NCBI GenBank assembly: GCA_964424565.1 | Contig: CAYRIZ010000010.1 | Coordinates: 1 to 46,590, forward strand | Source of the DNA: Avisuccinivibrio sp964424565 | GTDB lineage: Bacteria; Pseudomonadota; Gammaproteobacteria; Enterobacterales; Succinivibrionaceae | Direction: 5' to 3' | Length of the DNA stretch: 46,590 nucleotides | In this document: positions 1 through 6,676 of the stretch, in pieces | Position numbering within the stretch: position 1 is the stretch's first letter | Layout: each line of letters opens with the position of its first letter | Notes under the pieces: generated by a model | What the model saw: only the letters and a program-made list of their open reading frames with translations | The model's database searches: none | Told to the model about the DNA's origin: nothing | Translations under genes and position numbers: made by a program

Positions 1-86
1 TGATACAAAAAATGGCAGCTGAAAATTCTTAAAATCTGCTGCCCAATGTCAGTTAGGCAAAAATAATAGTGAGATTTTTCATTTTT
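1..86 (+). other. Window edge and 5' region of yicC
   Basis: This is non-coding sequence ahead of yicC. It holds a TAAAAT hexamer at 30-35 that could be a -10 element, without a convincing -35. A 6-bp inverted repeat GGCAGC/GCTGCC (14-19 and 38-43) spans it. An AGG at 55-57 and a GTG at 69 give an alternative, longer start for yicC. The upstream gene is outside the window. Confidence 0.3.
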
Positions 87-950
87 ATGCAGAAAATCAG
101 AAGTATGACCGGCTTTGCCTCGCTGCGCCGCAACTTAAGCACAGGCACTTTGTCCCTGGATCTCAAATCGGTAAACAACCGCTATTTTGAGGCCAATTTC
201 AAGCTTCCCGAAGCCTATAAATATCTGGAGGGACAGCTGCGCGAGCGCCTCAAAAGGGCTGTACAGCGCGGTAAATTTGAGCTCATCTTCAGCTTCACGC
301 CCAGCTGCGGGCAAAGCCTGCACTTAAATGAGGCTGTGCTTGGTGATGTCTGTGCCGCCCTGCGGCATATACAGCAGCTGCTGCCGGACGGCCGCTGTGA
401 TCTGACCCAGGTACTGCTCTGCCCCGGAGTGATTTCAGAAAACAGCAGCACCCGTGAGGCACAGGATGAGGAGATCCTGCAGTGCTTTGATGAACTTACC
501 GCCTCCCTGATTGCCAACCGGGAAGGGGAAGGAGATCGGCTGCGAGGTTTTATTCTGGAAAAAATAGCCGCCATGGAGGAAGCCCTCCGCCCGGTCAAAA
601 CCCAGCTCAACGATCTGGTCAGTCAGGAGCGCTGCAAATTGCGTGAAAGGCTGCAGGCCATGGCTGTGGAAGTGGAGGAAAGCCGCCTGGAACAGGAAGT
701 GGCTCTGCTGGCCCAGAAGGCCGACATAGCCGAGGAATATGACCGCCTGTGCTCGCACATCAGTGAAGTGCGCCGCATCCTGCAGGAAGGCGGAGCCTGC
801 GGCAAGCGTCTGGATTTCATGATGCAGGAGTTCAACCGCGAGGCCAATACCCTGGCCTCCAAGGCCTCCAATCTTTCCTTAACCAAGATAGCAGTGGAGC
901 TTAAGGTCCTGACCGAGCAGATGCGCGAGCAGGTGCAGAATATAGAATAG
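87..950 (+). CDS. yicC: YicC family endoribonuclease
   Basis: The 287-residue product equals the length of E. coli YicC. The N-terminal motif IRSMTGFA and the C-terminal block GKRLDFMMQEFNREANTLAS are family hallmarks, and the protein ends in EQMREQVQNIE just as E. coli YicC does. YicC proteins are cytoplasmic RNases, linked in E. coli to turnover of small RNAs such as RyhB. I chose the ATG at 87 because it gives the family length and N-terminus; an in-frame GTG at 69 would add six residues. The gene converges with the ybjD-like gene and the two stop codons are 8 bp apart, with no visible terminator between them. Identity is secure; the physiological role is inferred from the family. Confidence 0.95.
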   Translation: MQKIRSMTGFASLRRNLSTGTLSLDLKSVNNRYFEANFKLPEAYKYLEGQLRERLKRAVQRGKFELIFSFTPSCGQSLHLNEAVLGDVCAALRHIQQLLPDGRCDLTQVLLCPGVISENSSTREAQDEEILQCFDELTASLIANREGEGDRLRGFILEKIAAMEEALRPVKTQLNDLVSQERCKLRERLQAMAVEVEESRLEQEVALLAQKADIAEEYDRLCSHISEVRRILQEGGACGKRLDFMMQEFNREANTLASKASNLSLTKIAVELKVLTEQMREQVQNIE

Positions 951-958
951 GCCGGCAG

Positions 959-2968
959 TCAGTCCAGGCTGATTTCGCTTTTGGCCAGCTTTAATATACG
1001 CTTCAACATATCCCTGAACAGCTGCGGCACGCTGTCCGGGCCCAGCTGCTGCATATGATTGACCACCGCCAGGGCCATGCCGGGCTTGCTCTTTTTGTGT
1101 ATGGCCATTTCTATGATCTTGTCGGCATGCATACTGCGCCTCTGCGCAGCATTTAAGCCGGCGGCATCCTGATACACCCGGGCAAAGCCGTTGGCATAGA
1201 AAAAGTGCTCTATATCCAGATGCGGCAGCACAGTCAGATGATCCTGCAGCCGGCGCCGGCCCACAAAAGTACTCACGCTTTGGGAGTAGCGCTGCCCGGC
1301 CTCATCGCCGTCAGTCAGCACATAAAAGGAAATGCCCAGGGAACAGGCAAATTTCATCAGCGGATGCAGGCCGCACTGGGCAAATTCCACCATGCGTATA
1401 CCCTCGCAGGGCAGGGACAGCCCCAGGATGACGGCCACTTCATTGAGGATCCAAATCTCCGTCTCCCCTTCCACCAAAATCCAGCAGCGGGCAAACAGCG
1501 TCATCGGACGGTTGAGGCGGATATGAAAGGCTATGCGGCGCAAATCATCGGCATTAAAGCACTTGTCCGGCACCCGGTAGCAGCGGGTGTCATAGTACTG
1601 CCGGCACAGCCGGCGCAGGGAAAACAGCGGGATGGCGGAAATCAAATCACCTGAGTTGGTGGTCACTATCTTCTGCACCGGGATATTTTCCACTACAGAC
1701 CAGAAGGACAGCAGCAGCGAGGGATGAAAGCGGGCCTCAATATCCTCCAAAATCAGTATGGGCTGAGCTTTGCGGTCCAATCTCAGCTCCAGCTGGGCCA
1801 TGAACAGAGACGAGGTAAACAGCACCGCCAGCGTCTTTTCCTTGGTGAGGCTTTCGCTCTGCAGGGAAGTTTTCAGTGAAGCCAGGGATTCCAATGAAAC
1901 CGGCCTGGTGACCATATCCTCTATACTGCGGCTGCGGCTCCGGCGCTGCCGGTTTAAAAGCGGCGGCTGCCGGTGACCGTAGGCAGAAAGATAGCGCGCG
2001 GCCAGCGCGTTTATGGCCTCCAGACCCCGCACCACCTCTGCGGTGTTGACATCAGGCTCGGCCGCCAGCTCAGAAAGCTGCCGGCTGAAGCTGTAAATAT
2101 CCTGATGCTGCTCATCCACCTGTTCAGGCACTTTTCCGCTGTCGGCAGACAAAGTACGGCTGTCCCGCAGCCGCAGCACAGGATTCATGCCGATCAGCCG
2201 CAGCAGGATCTTTTCCGTGGCTACATTGCTCAAAATCTGCCCCCGGCGGTCCAGCAGATAATGCTCGGTCACAAAAACCCCGTCCTTTTCCCGGCCCACA
2301 GCCTGCCAGTGAATGCGTCTGAGCCCATCACTGCCGCGCTGCCAGGCCGGATTGAGCTGCTGCAGCCGGCGCGAGTGATCCACCACTCCCTGCCCCGGCT
2401 CCCTAAAGATCAGATCCACGGCCAGATATCTGGCTTCATTGACAAAAACATCGCCCCGTACAAAGTCATAATCTTCCAAGAACAGCTGCCGTACCGGCTC
2501 GGAGAGCAGTTCATAATCTGCACTCTCCCCTGCAGCCCCGCTCTTCTGGGCTTCATCAGGCAGCGGCGGCAGACCACAGCGCAGCGCCGTTTCAGAAGGT
2601 TCGTCAGCACTGCGTCCGGCTGTTTGTGCTGTATTGCCCTCCCCGGACGGCTGGGCTGGTACGGCAGCGGCACTGCTTTGTTCCTCCTGTGATCCGGCAG
2701 TGCGGCCGCGTTCACTGCGCTCGCGGGCCCGGGAGGAGCGTTCATCCTGCTCGGCTGCAGTGTGGAAATGCAGATCTATGGGCACATAGAGATCGTCTTT
2801 TTCAAAGCTGCAGATTTTGCCCTGCCCCAGCATCAGATAGAGGGCTGTAAGCAGAGAAGACTTACCCCAGGAATTCTCACCTATCAGCACGGTACTGCCC
2901 CGTTCAAAGCTCACCTTCAGGTGACGCAGTCCACGAAAGTTTCTAATTTCACAGCTTTCAAGATACAT
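959..2968 (-). CDS. ybjD: YbjD-type OLD family ATPase/nuclease (AAA + TOPRIM)
   Basis: The protein has 669 residues. An SMC/RecF-like ABC ATPase begins at the N-terminus, with Walker A GENSWGKSS at about residues 30-38 and a Walker B-like LILEDIEARFHP in the middle. The C-terminal half carries the TOPRIM signature ILVEGETE and a later VLTDGDEAG. The C-terminal half (FARCWILVEGETEIWILNE, HIRLNRP, IEHFFY) closely matches what I recall of E. coli YbjD, which has about 550 residues. The extra length is mostly a low-complexity insert at residues 71-153, rich in Ser, Glu, Arg and Ala. OLD proteins are ATP-driven nucleases of DNA metabolism; the cellular role of YbjD is poorly defined. The start is the ATG at 2968, with AAGGAGG 4-5 bp upstream; a longer frame reaching 3052 lacks a ribosome site. 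Confidence 0.88.
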   Translation of the reverse strand: MYLESCEIRNFRGLRHLKVSFERGSTVLIGENSWGKSSLLTALYLMLGQGKICSFEKDDLYVPIDLHFHTAAEQDERSSRARERSERGRTAGSQEEQSSAAAVPAQPSGEGNTAQTAGRSADEPSETALRCGLPPLPDEAQKSGAAGESADYELLSEPVRQLFLEDYDFVRGDVFVNEARYLAVDLIFREPGQGVVDHSRRLQQLNPAWQRGSDGLRRIHWQAVGREKDGVFVTEHYLLDRRGQILSNVATEKILLRLIGMNPVLRLRDSRTLSADSGKVPEQVDEQHQDIYSFSRQLSELAAEPDVNTAEVVRGLEAINALAARYLSAYGHRQPPLLNRQRRSRSRSIEDMVTRPVSLESLASLKTSLQSESLTKEKTLAVLFTSSLFMAQLELRLDRKAQPILILEDIEARFHPSLLLSFWSVVENIPVQKIVTTNSGDLISAIPLFSLRRLCRQYYDTRCYRVPDKCFNADDLRRIAFHIRLNRPMTLFARCWILVEGETEIWILNEVAVILGLSLPCEGIRMVEFAQCGLHPLMKFACSLGISFYVLTDGDEAGQRYSQSVSTFVGRRRLQDHLTVLPHLDIEHFFYANGFARVYQDAAGLNAAQRRSMHADKIIEMAIHKKSKPGMALAVVNHMQQLGPDSVPQLFRDMLKRILKLAKSEISLD

Positions 2969-3175
2969 GCCGCCTCCTTGTTTCCTGCCGTGCCAGCACT
3001 CAGCTCTCAGAGTAGCAGAACAGCCCGCGGCAAACTCCCTGCCGGCCTGCAAAAAGCAAAAAATCTGCCGGGCCGGCGGTTTTTTGTATATCCTGCAGTA
3101 AGGGCAGCGCCGGACCGGATTTCCGGCAGCGCTCTGCCTGATGTGCTGTCTTTATGGACTTGAGGGAAAAATGAA

Positions 3176-3850
3176 ATGAAACTGCGTTTACTGCTTTCCG
3201 CGGCTGCGGTACTGAGCCTGCTCTTCACGGCCGGCTGTCAGCACAATATCACCTACGATCTTCAGACAGTGACCCTGCAGAAGATCAATCAGGATGTACA
3301 CATAGGTATGAGCCGGGATGAGGTAATACAAAAATACGGCAACAGTATCTTCCTGCAGGCCAGGACAGCGGCAGCTGACGAGGAACTGCTGGTGTATTTA
3401 TTCCTGGATACGAATGAGGATGGAGCAGTTGTGCATAATTTGCTTCCACTGTTAACCAATGATTATTACGGCGTTACCCGCAAAGCCCTTATGCTGCTTT
3501 TTGATCAGCAGCATAAGGTCAAAAACTTTAAATTTGCCGGCTTTTTTGCGGTGGAAGCCTATGGCTTTGTCGAATACAGGGCCTATATGCATCCTTTGAA
3601 TGAAAGGCAGCTGAACATGCCCAGAGAACTGACTTTGGAGGAAGGCAAGGCAAGCTACCTCAGATATTTGGAGGAGGTTGAAGGCAGAGATCCCAGTACC
3701 TTCAACAAATATGATTTGGCCGGCAACCGCGACACCAGGGTAGACCATGCCAAAATCATCAAAGATGATGCTGAAGCTTTTGCCGGTCCGCTGAAGGATA
3801 TCCTGGTCAATGACAAACCTTACCCGGATCCGCAGTCACAGGCAAAGTAA
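3176..3850 (+). CDS. BamE/SmpA-like outer-membrane lipoprotein
   Basis: The 224-residue protein starts with a short basic-hydrophobic signal ending in a lipobox (TAGC, Cys21), so it should be a processed lipoprotein. Residue 22 is Gln, not Asp, which suggests sorting to the outer membrane under the E. coli Lol rule. The segment INQDVHIGMSRDEVIQKYG resembles the repeat of the BamE (SmpA/OmlA) fold, in which GMsrdEV marks the first helix. The rest, including an AYGFVEYRAYMHPL stretch, is not familiar. It is too long and divergent to be BamE itself (about 113 residues), so I give no symbol. The start at 3176 has GAGGG upstream; an ATG at 3171 is out of frame. It is transcribed alone, divergent from the ybjD-like gene and convergent with cysS. 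Confidence 0.7.
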   Translation: MKLRLLLSAAAVLSLLFTAGCQHNITYDLQTVTLQKINQDVHIGMSRDEVIQKYGNSIFLQARTAAADEELLVYLFLDTNEDGAVVHNLLPLLTNDYYGVTRKALMLLFDQQHKVKNFKFAGFFAVEAYGFVEYRAYMHPLNERQLNMPRELTLEEGKASYLRYLEEVEGRDPSTFNKYDLAGNRDTRVDHAKIIKDDAEAFAGPLKDILVNDKPYPDPQSQAK

Positions 3851-3870
3851 GGAACAGTAAGGAAGGATTC

Positions 3871-3897
3871 ATCAGCCGGCTGGATCTGCCGGCTGAT
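3871..3897. terminator. Inverted repeat between convergent genes (lipoprotein/cysS)
   Basis: A perfect 10-bp stem ATCAGCCGGC/GCCGGCTGAT with a 7-nt loop lies between the two stop codons. The following T-run is short (TTTA), so it is a weak intrinsic terminator, or a hairpin that protects both 3' ends. Confidence 0.5.
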
Positions 3898-3919
3898 TTA
3901 AAGAGGTGCGGTGCGTTGC

Positions 3920-5296
3920 TTAACGCCGGCGCCAGGTGGTGCCCTGCGGACCATCCTCCAGCACAATGCCCATGGCCGTGAGCTTGTCACGGGCGGCATC
4001 AGCTGCCGCAAAGTTGCGGGCAGCACGGGCTTCCCGGCGCTCGGCGATCAGGGCTTCAATCAGAGCGGTTTCCTCATCTGCCCCCTCGGCAGCATCACCC
4101 TTGAGGAAGTCCTCGGGCTTTTGATAGAGAATGCCCAGCACTGAGCCCAGTCTGACCAGACGGCCGGCCAGCTGCTGCTTTTCCTCACCGGCGGCCTTGT
4201 TCACGGCCTTGGCCAGATCAAAGAGTACAGCCAGAGCGCCCGGAGTATTGAAGTCATCATCCATGAGCTCAATAAAGCGGTTCTCATAATCTCCCAGATC
4301 ATGCGGCAGCTGCGGGGTGGTGCCGCGCAGGGCTGTATACAGTCTGGTCAGCGCCGCCTTGGCCATGTCCAGGTTTTCCGTGGAGTAATTGAGGGCTGAG
4401 CGGTACTGTCCGGAGAGCAGGAAGAAGCGTATGGTCTCGGGATCGTAGTGCTCCAGCACATCGCGTATGGTGAAGAAATTGTTGAGCGACTTGGACATCT
4501 TCTCGGCATTAATCATCACCATGCCCGAGTGCATCCAGTAATTGACATAGCTGGTATGGAAGGCACAGCAGGACTGGGCTATTTCATTTTCATGATGCGG
4601 GAAGATCAGATCGGAGCCGCCGCCGTGAATATCAAAATTCGCCCCCAGATACTTGTGATTCATGGCCGAGCATTCAATATGCCAGCCCGGACGGCCTTTG
4701 CCCCAGGGCGAATCCCAGGCCGGCTCTCCCGGCTTGGACATCTTCCAGAGCACGAAATCAAAGGGGCTGCGCTTGCTCTTTTCCACTTCCACTCTGGCAC
4801 CGGCATTGAGCTCCTCCAGCTTCTGCCCGGACAGGGCGCCGTAGCCTGGGAAGGAGGCTATGGAAAACATCACATCGCCGTTGCCGCCCACATAGGCATG
4901 GCCGCCGTGGATGAGCCTGGTGGTCAAATCTATGATCTCAGCTATATTGTCCGTGGCTCTGGGCTCCACATCAGGACTTAAGATATTGAGTTTGCCGAAA
5001 TCCTCATGCATTTTGTCTATAAACTCAGAGGCCAGCTCAGCGGCTGACACCCCGCGCTCATGAGCTCTTTTGATGATCTTGTCGTCTATGTCGGTGATGT
5101 TGCGTACATAGTGCACATCAAAGCCGCGCCAGCGCAGGTAGCGCACAATCATGTCGAAATTTACAAAGGTGCGGGCATGCCCGATGTGGCAGTAGTCATA
5201 GACGGTGACACCGCAGACATAGATGCCGATTTTACCGGGAGTTATGGGGACAAAATCCTCTTTTTGATGCTTGAGCGAATTGTAAATCTGGAGCAT
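3920..5296 (-). CDS. cysS: Cysteinyl-tRNA synthetase
   Basis: This is a class I aminoacyl-tRNA synthetase that charges tRNA-Cys in the cytoplasm. The HIGH motif is present as HIGHART, and the KMSKS loop as EKMSKS. The zinc-ligand environment of the family is visible (YVCGVTVYD, GWHIECSAM, HGGGSDLIFPHHENEIAQS). With the ATG at 5296 the protein has 458 residues and begins MLQIYNSLKHQKEDF, matching E. coli CysS (461 residues, MLKIFNTLTRQKEEF). A GAAGAGAG stretch about 10 nt upstream could be the ribosome site. An in-frame ATG at 5338 would add 14 residues but has no ribosome site and would overlap the probable ppiB promoter. The gene is divergent from ppiB, the same arrangement as in E. coli. 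Confidence 0.96.
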   Translation of the reverse strand: MLQIYNSLKHQKEDFVPITPGKIGIYVCGVTVYDYCHIGHARTFVNFDMIVRYLRWRGFDVHYVRNITDIDDKIIKRAHERGVSAAELASEFIDKMHEDFGKLNILSPDVEPRATDNIAEIIDLTTRLIHGGHAYVGGNGDVMFSIASFPGYGALSGQKLEELNAGARVEVEKSKRSPFDFVLWKMSKPGEPAWDSPWGKGRPGWHIECSAMNHKYLGANFDIHGGGSDLIFPHHENEIAQSCCAFHTSYVNYWMHSGMVMINAEKMSKSLNNFFTIRDVLEHYDPETIRFFLLSGQYRSALNYSTENLDMAKAALTRLYTALRGTTPQLPHDLGDYENRFIELMDDDFNTPGALAVLFDLAKAVNKAAGEEKQQLAGRLVRLGSVLGILYQKPEDFLKGDAAEGADEETALIEALIAERREARAARNFAAADAARDKLTAMGIVLEDGPQGTTWRRR

Positions 5297-5299
5297 TTG

Positions 5300-5328
5300 T
5301 TGTGCACTCTCTTCAATCTGAGTAGAAT
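5300..5328 (+). promoter_or_regulatory. Candidate sigma70 promoter for ppiB
   Basis: A -35-like TTGTGC (5300-5305) and a -10 TAGAAT (5323-5328) are separated by 17 bp. The start point should lie near 5335, about 30 nt before the ppiB ATG. It sits in the short space between the divergent cysS and ppiB genes. Confidence 0.5.
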
Positions 5329-5365
5329 CAAAAGACATTGCATTTTACAGCAAAAGGAAATAAGG

Positions 5366-5860
5366 ATGATAGTTTTAACCACCACTTACGGTGATATAGA
5401 AATCGAGCTCAATCACGAGAAAGCCCCGCTGACTGCAGCCAATTTTGAGCGCTATGTCAAGGAAGGCCACTATGACGGCACCATCTTCCACCGCGTCATC
5501 AAGGGCTTCATGATCCAGGGCGGCGGCATGACCGCTGAGCTCGAACCCAAGCCCACCCACGAGCCCATTAAAAATGAAGCCGACAATGGTCTGGGCAACG
5601 AGCGCGGCACCATAGCCATGGCCCGTACCCCCAATCCGCACTCTGCCACCGCTCAGTTCTTCATCAACACCGTAGACAATGATTTCCTCAACTTCACCCG
5701 TCCGGACATGATGGGCTGGGGCTACTGCGTATTTGGCCGCGTAGTCAAAGGCATGGATGTAGTGGACAAGATCGAGTCCGTGAAGACCGGCTCCGTGTAC
5801 AGCATGAAGGATGTACCGGTGGAGACCGTGACCATCATTCACGCTGAGGTCAAAGACTAA
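5366..5860 (+). CDS. ppiB: Cytoplasmic peptidyl-prolyl cis-trans isomerase B (cyclophilin)
   Basis: The 164-residue protein is the same length as E. coli PpiB. Cyclophilin motifs are intact: FHRVIKGFMIQGGG with the catalytic Arg, MART-NPHSATAQFFIN with the Gln-Phe substrate-binding pair, and GWGYCVFGRVVKGMDVVDKI. There is no signal peptide, so this is the cytoplasmic form that speeds proline isomerisation during folding. The start is the ATG at 5366, preceded by AAAGGAAAT. A longer open frame upstream has no support. The lpxH gene follows 60 bp downstream on the same strand and is probably cotranscribed, as in E. coli (ppiB-lpxH). Confidence 0.96.
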   Translation: MIVLTTTYGDIEIELNHEKAPLTAANFERYVKEGHYDGTIFHRVIKGFMIQGGGMTAELEPKPTHEPIKNEADNGLGNERGTIAMARTPNPHSATAQFFINTVDNDFLNFTRPDMMGWGYCVFGRVVKGMDVVDKIESVKTGSVYSMKDVPVETVTIIHAEVKD

Positions 5861-5920
5861 TTTTCACTATCTGCAGCCGGGAGCAGTCCCGACGGCTGCG
5901 GCAGGCAAAAAGGAAGGCAA

Positions 5921-6676
5921 GTGGCCGTTTACATTATTGCTGATCTGCATCTGTCGGAAAGTACCACCGAGCTTAATCTGGCTTTTGAGAGCTTTGTCAA
6001 AAGAATCACCCCGGCTGACGAATTGATCATAGCCGGCGATTTGTTTGATTTTTTCGTCGGCATTGATGTCAGTGATCGGGCGCAGCTGCTGGTGCGCCGC
6101 ACCGTACGCGCCGCCCGCGAGGCCGGTTTGAAAATCTGCTTTCAGCAGGGCAACCGCGATTTCTTTGTCCGCCGCAAGGAAGCGGCCTATTTCGGCTTTG
6201 AGCTGCTGCCGGAATTTCATGTGCTGCAGCCCGCCTGGGGCAGCGTCCTGATCTCCCACGGCGATGCTCTGTGCTCCAACGATCTCAAATACCAGAAATT
6301 CAAGCAGCACTGCCACAATCCTTATCTGCAGCGGCTCTTCATGCTGCTGCCCCTGCCGCTGCGCCGGCGGATCGGCCGCTCCATCAGGCAAAAGAGCCAG
6401 AATGCCGGGGCCATGCGCCTTAAGGATGAAAAAGTCTACGGCGTAGTCCCGGAAACCATAGAGCAGCTGCTGCAGGAGTACCACTGCAGCCACCTGGTAC
6501 ACGGGCATCTGCACCACTTTCAAAAACGCTTCCGCGAGTGTCCGGCGGAAAAAACCCGCTTCTCCCTGGGCGCCTGGGGCTCAAATTACAGCTATGTGCG
6601 CATAGATGATCATGGGGCGGCTCTGGTGCAGAAACCGCTGCAGGAGCTGATCGGCCCCAGCCTGCTGCAGCGCTAG
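5921..6676 (+). CDS. lpxH: UDP-2,3-diacylglucosamine diphosphatase
   Basis: LpxH hydrolyses UDP-2,3-diacylglucosamine to lipid X at the inner membrane face, the fourth step of lipid A synthesis. The calcineurin-like metal motifs are all visible: ADLH (Asp8, His10), AGDLFD (Asp40), GNRDFF (Asn78, Asp80), SHGD (His113) and HGHLHH near residue 194. The length of 251 is slightly above the E. coli 240. The start is GTG at 5921 with AAGGAAGG 5 nt upstream. The presence of lpxH rather than lpxI agrees with a beta/gamma-proteobacterium. Its TAG stop is interlocked with the polA stop on the other strand. Confidence 0.96.
   Translation: MAVYIIADLHLSESTTELNLAFESFVKRITPADELIIAGDLFDFFVGIDVSDRAQLLVRRTVRAAREAGLKICFQQGNRDFFVRRKEAAYFGFELLPEFHVLQPAWGSVLISHGDALCSNDLKYQKFKQHCHNPYLQRLFMLLPLPLRRRIGRSIRQKSQNAGAMRLKDEKVYGVVPETIEQLLQEYHCSHLVHGHLHHFQKRFRECPAEKTRFSLGAWGSNYSYVRIDDHGAALVQKPLQELIGPSLLQR

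Noticed and set aside
959..3052. Retron, CRISPR, toxin-antitoxin or other defence island around the OLD-type nuclease
   Set aside because: The protein is the chromosomal YbjD type; there is no partner helicase (GajB-like), reverse transcriptase, repeat array or small toxin gene next to it.
3062..3085. GC stem with A- and T-runs upstream of the lipoprotein gene as a terminator
   Set aside because: It lies between divergent genes, where a terminator is not expected, and the stem core is only 4 bp (GCCG/CGGC) plus weak extension.
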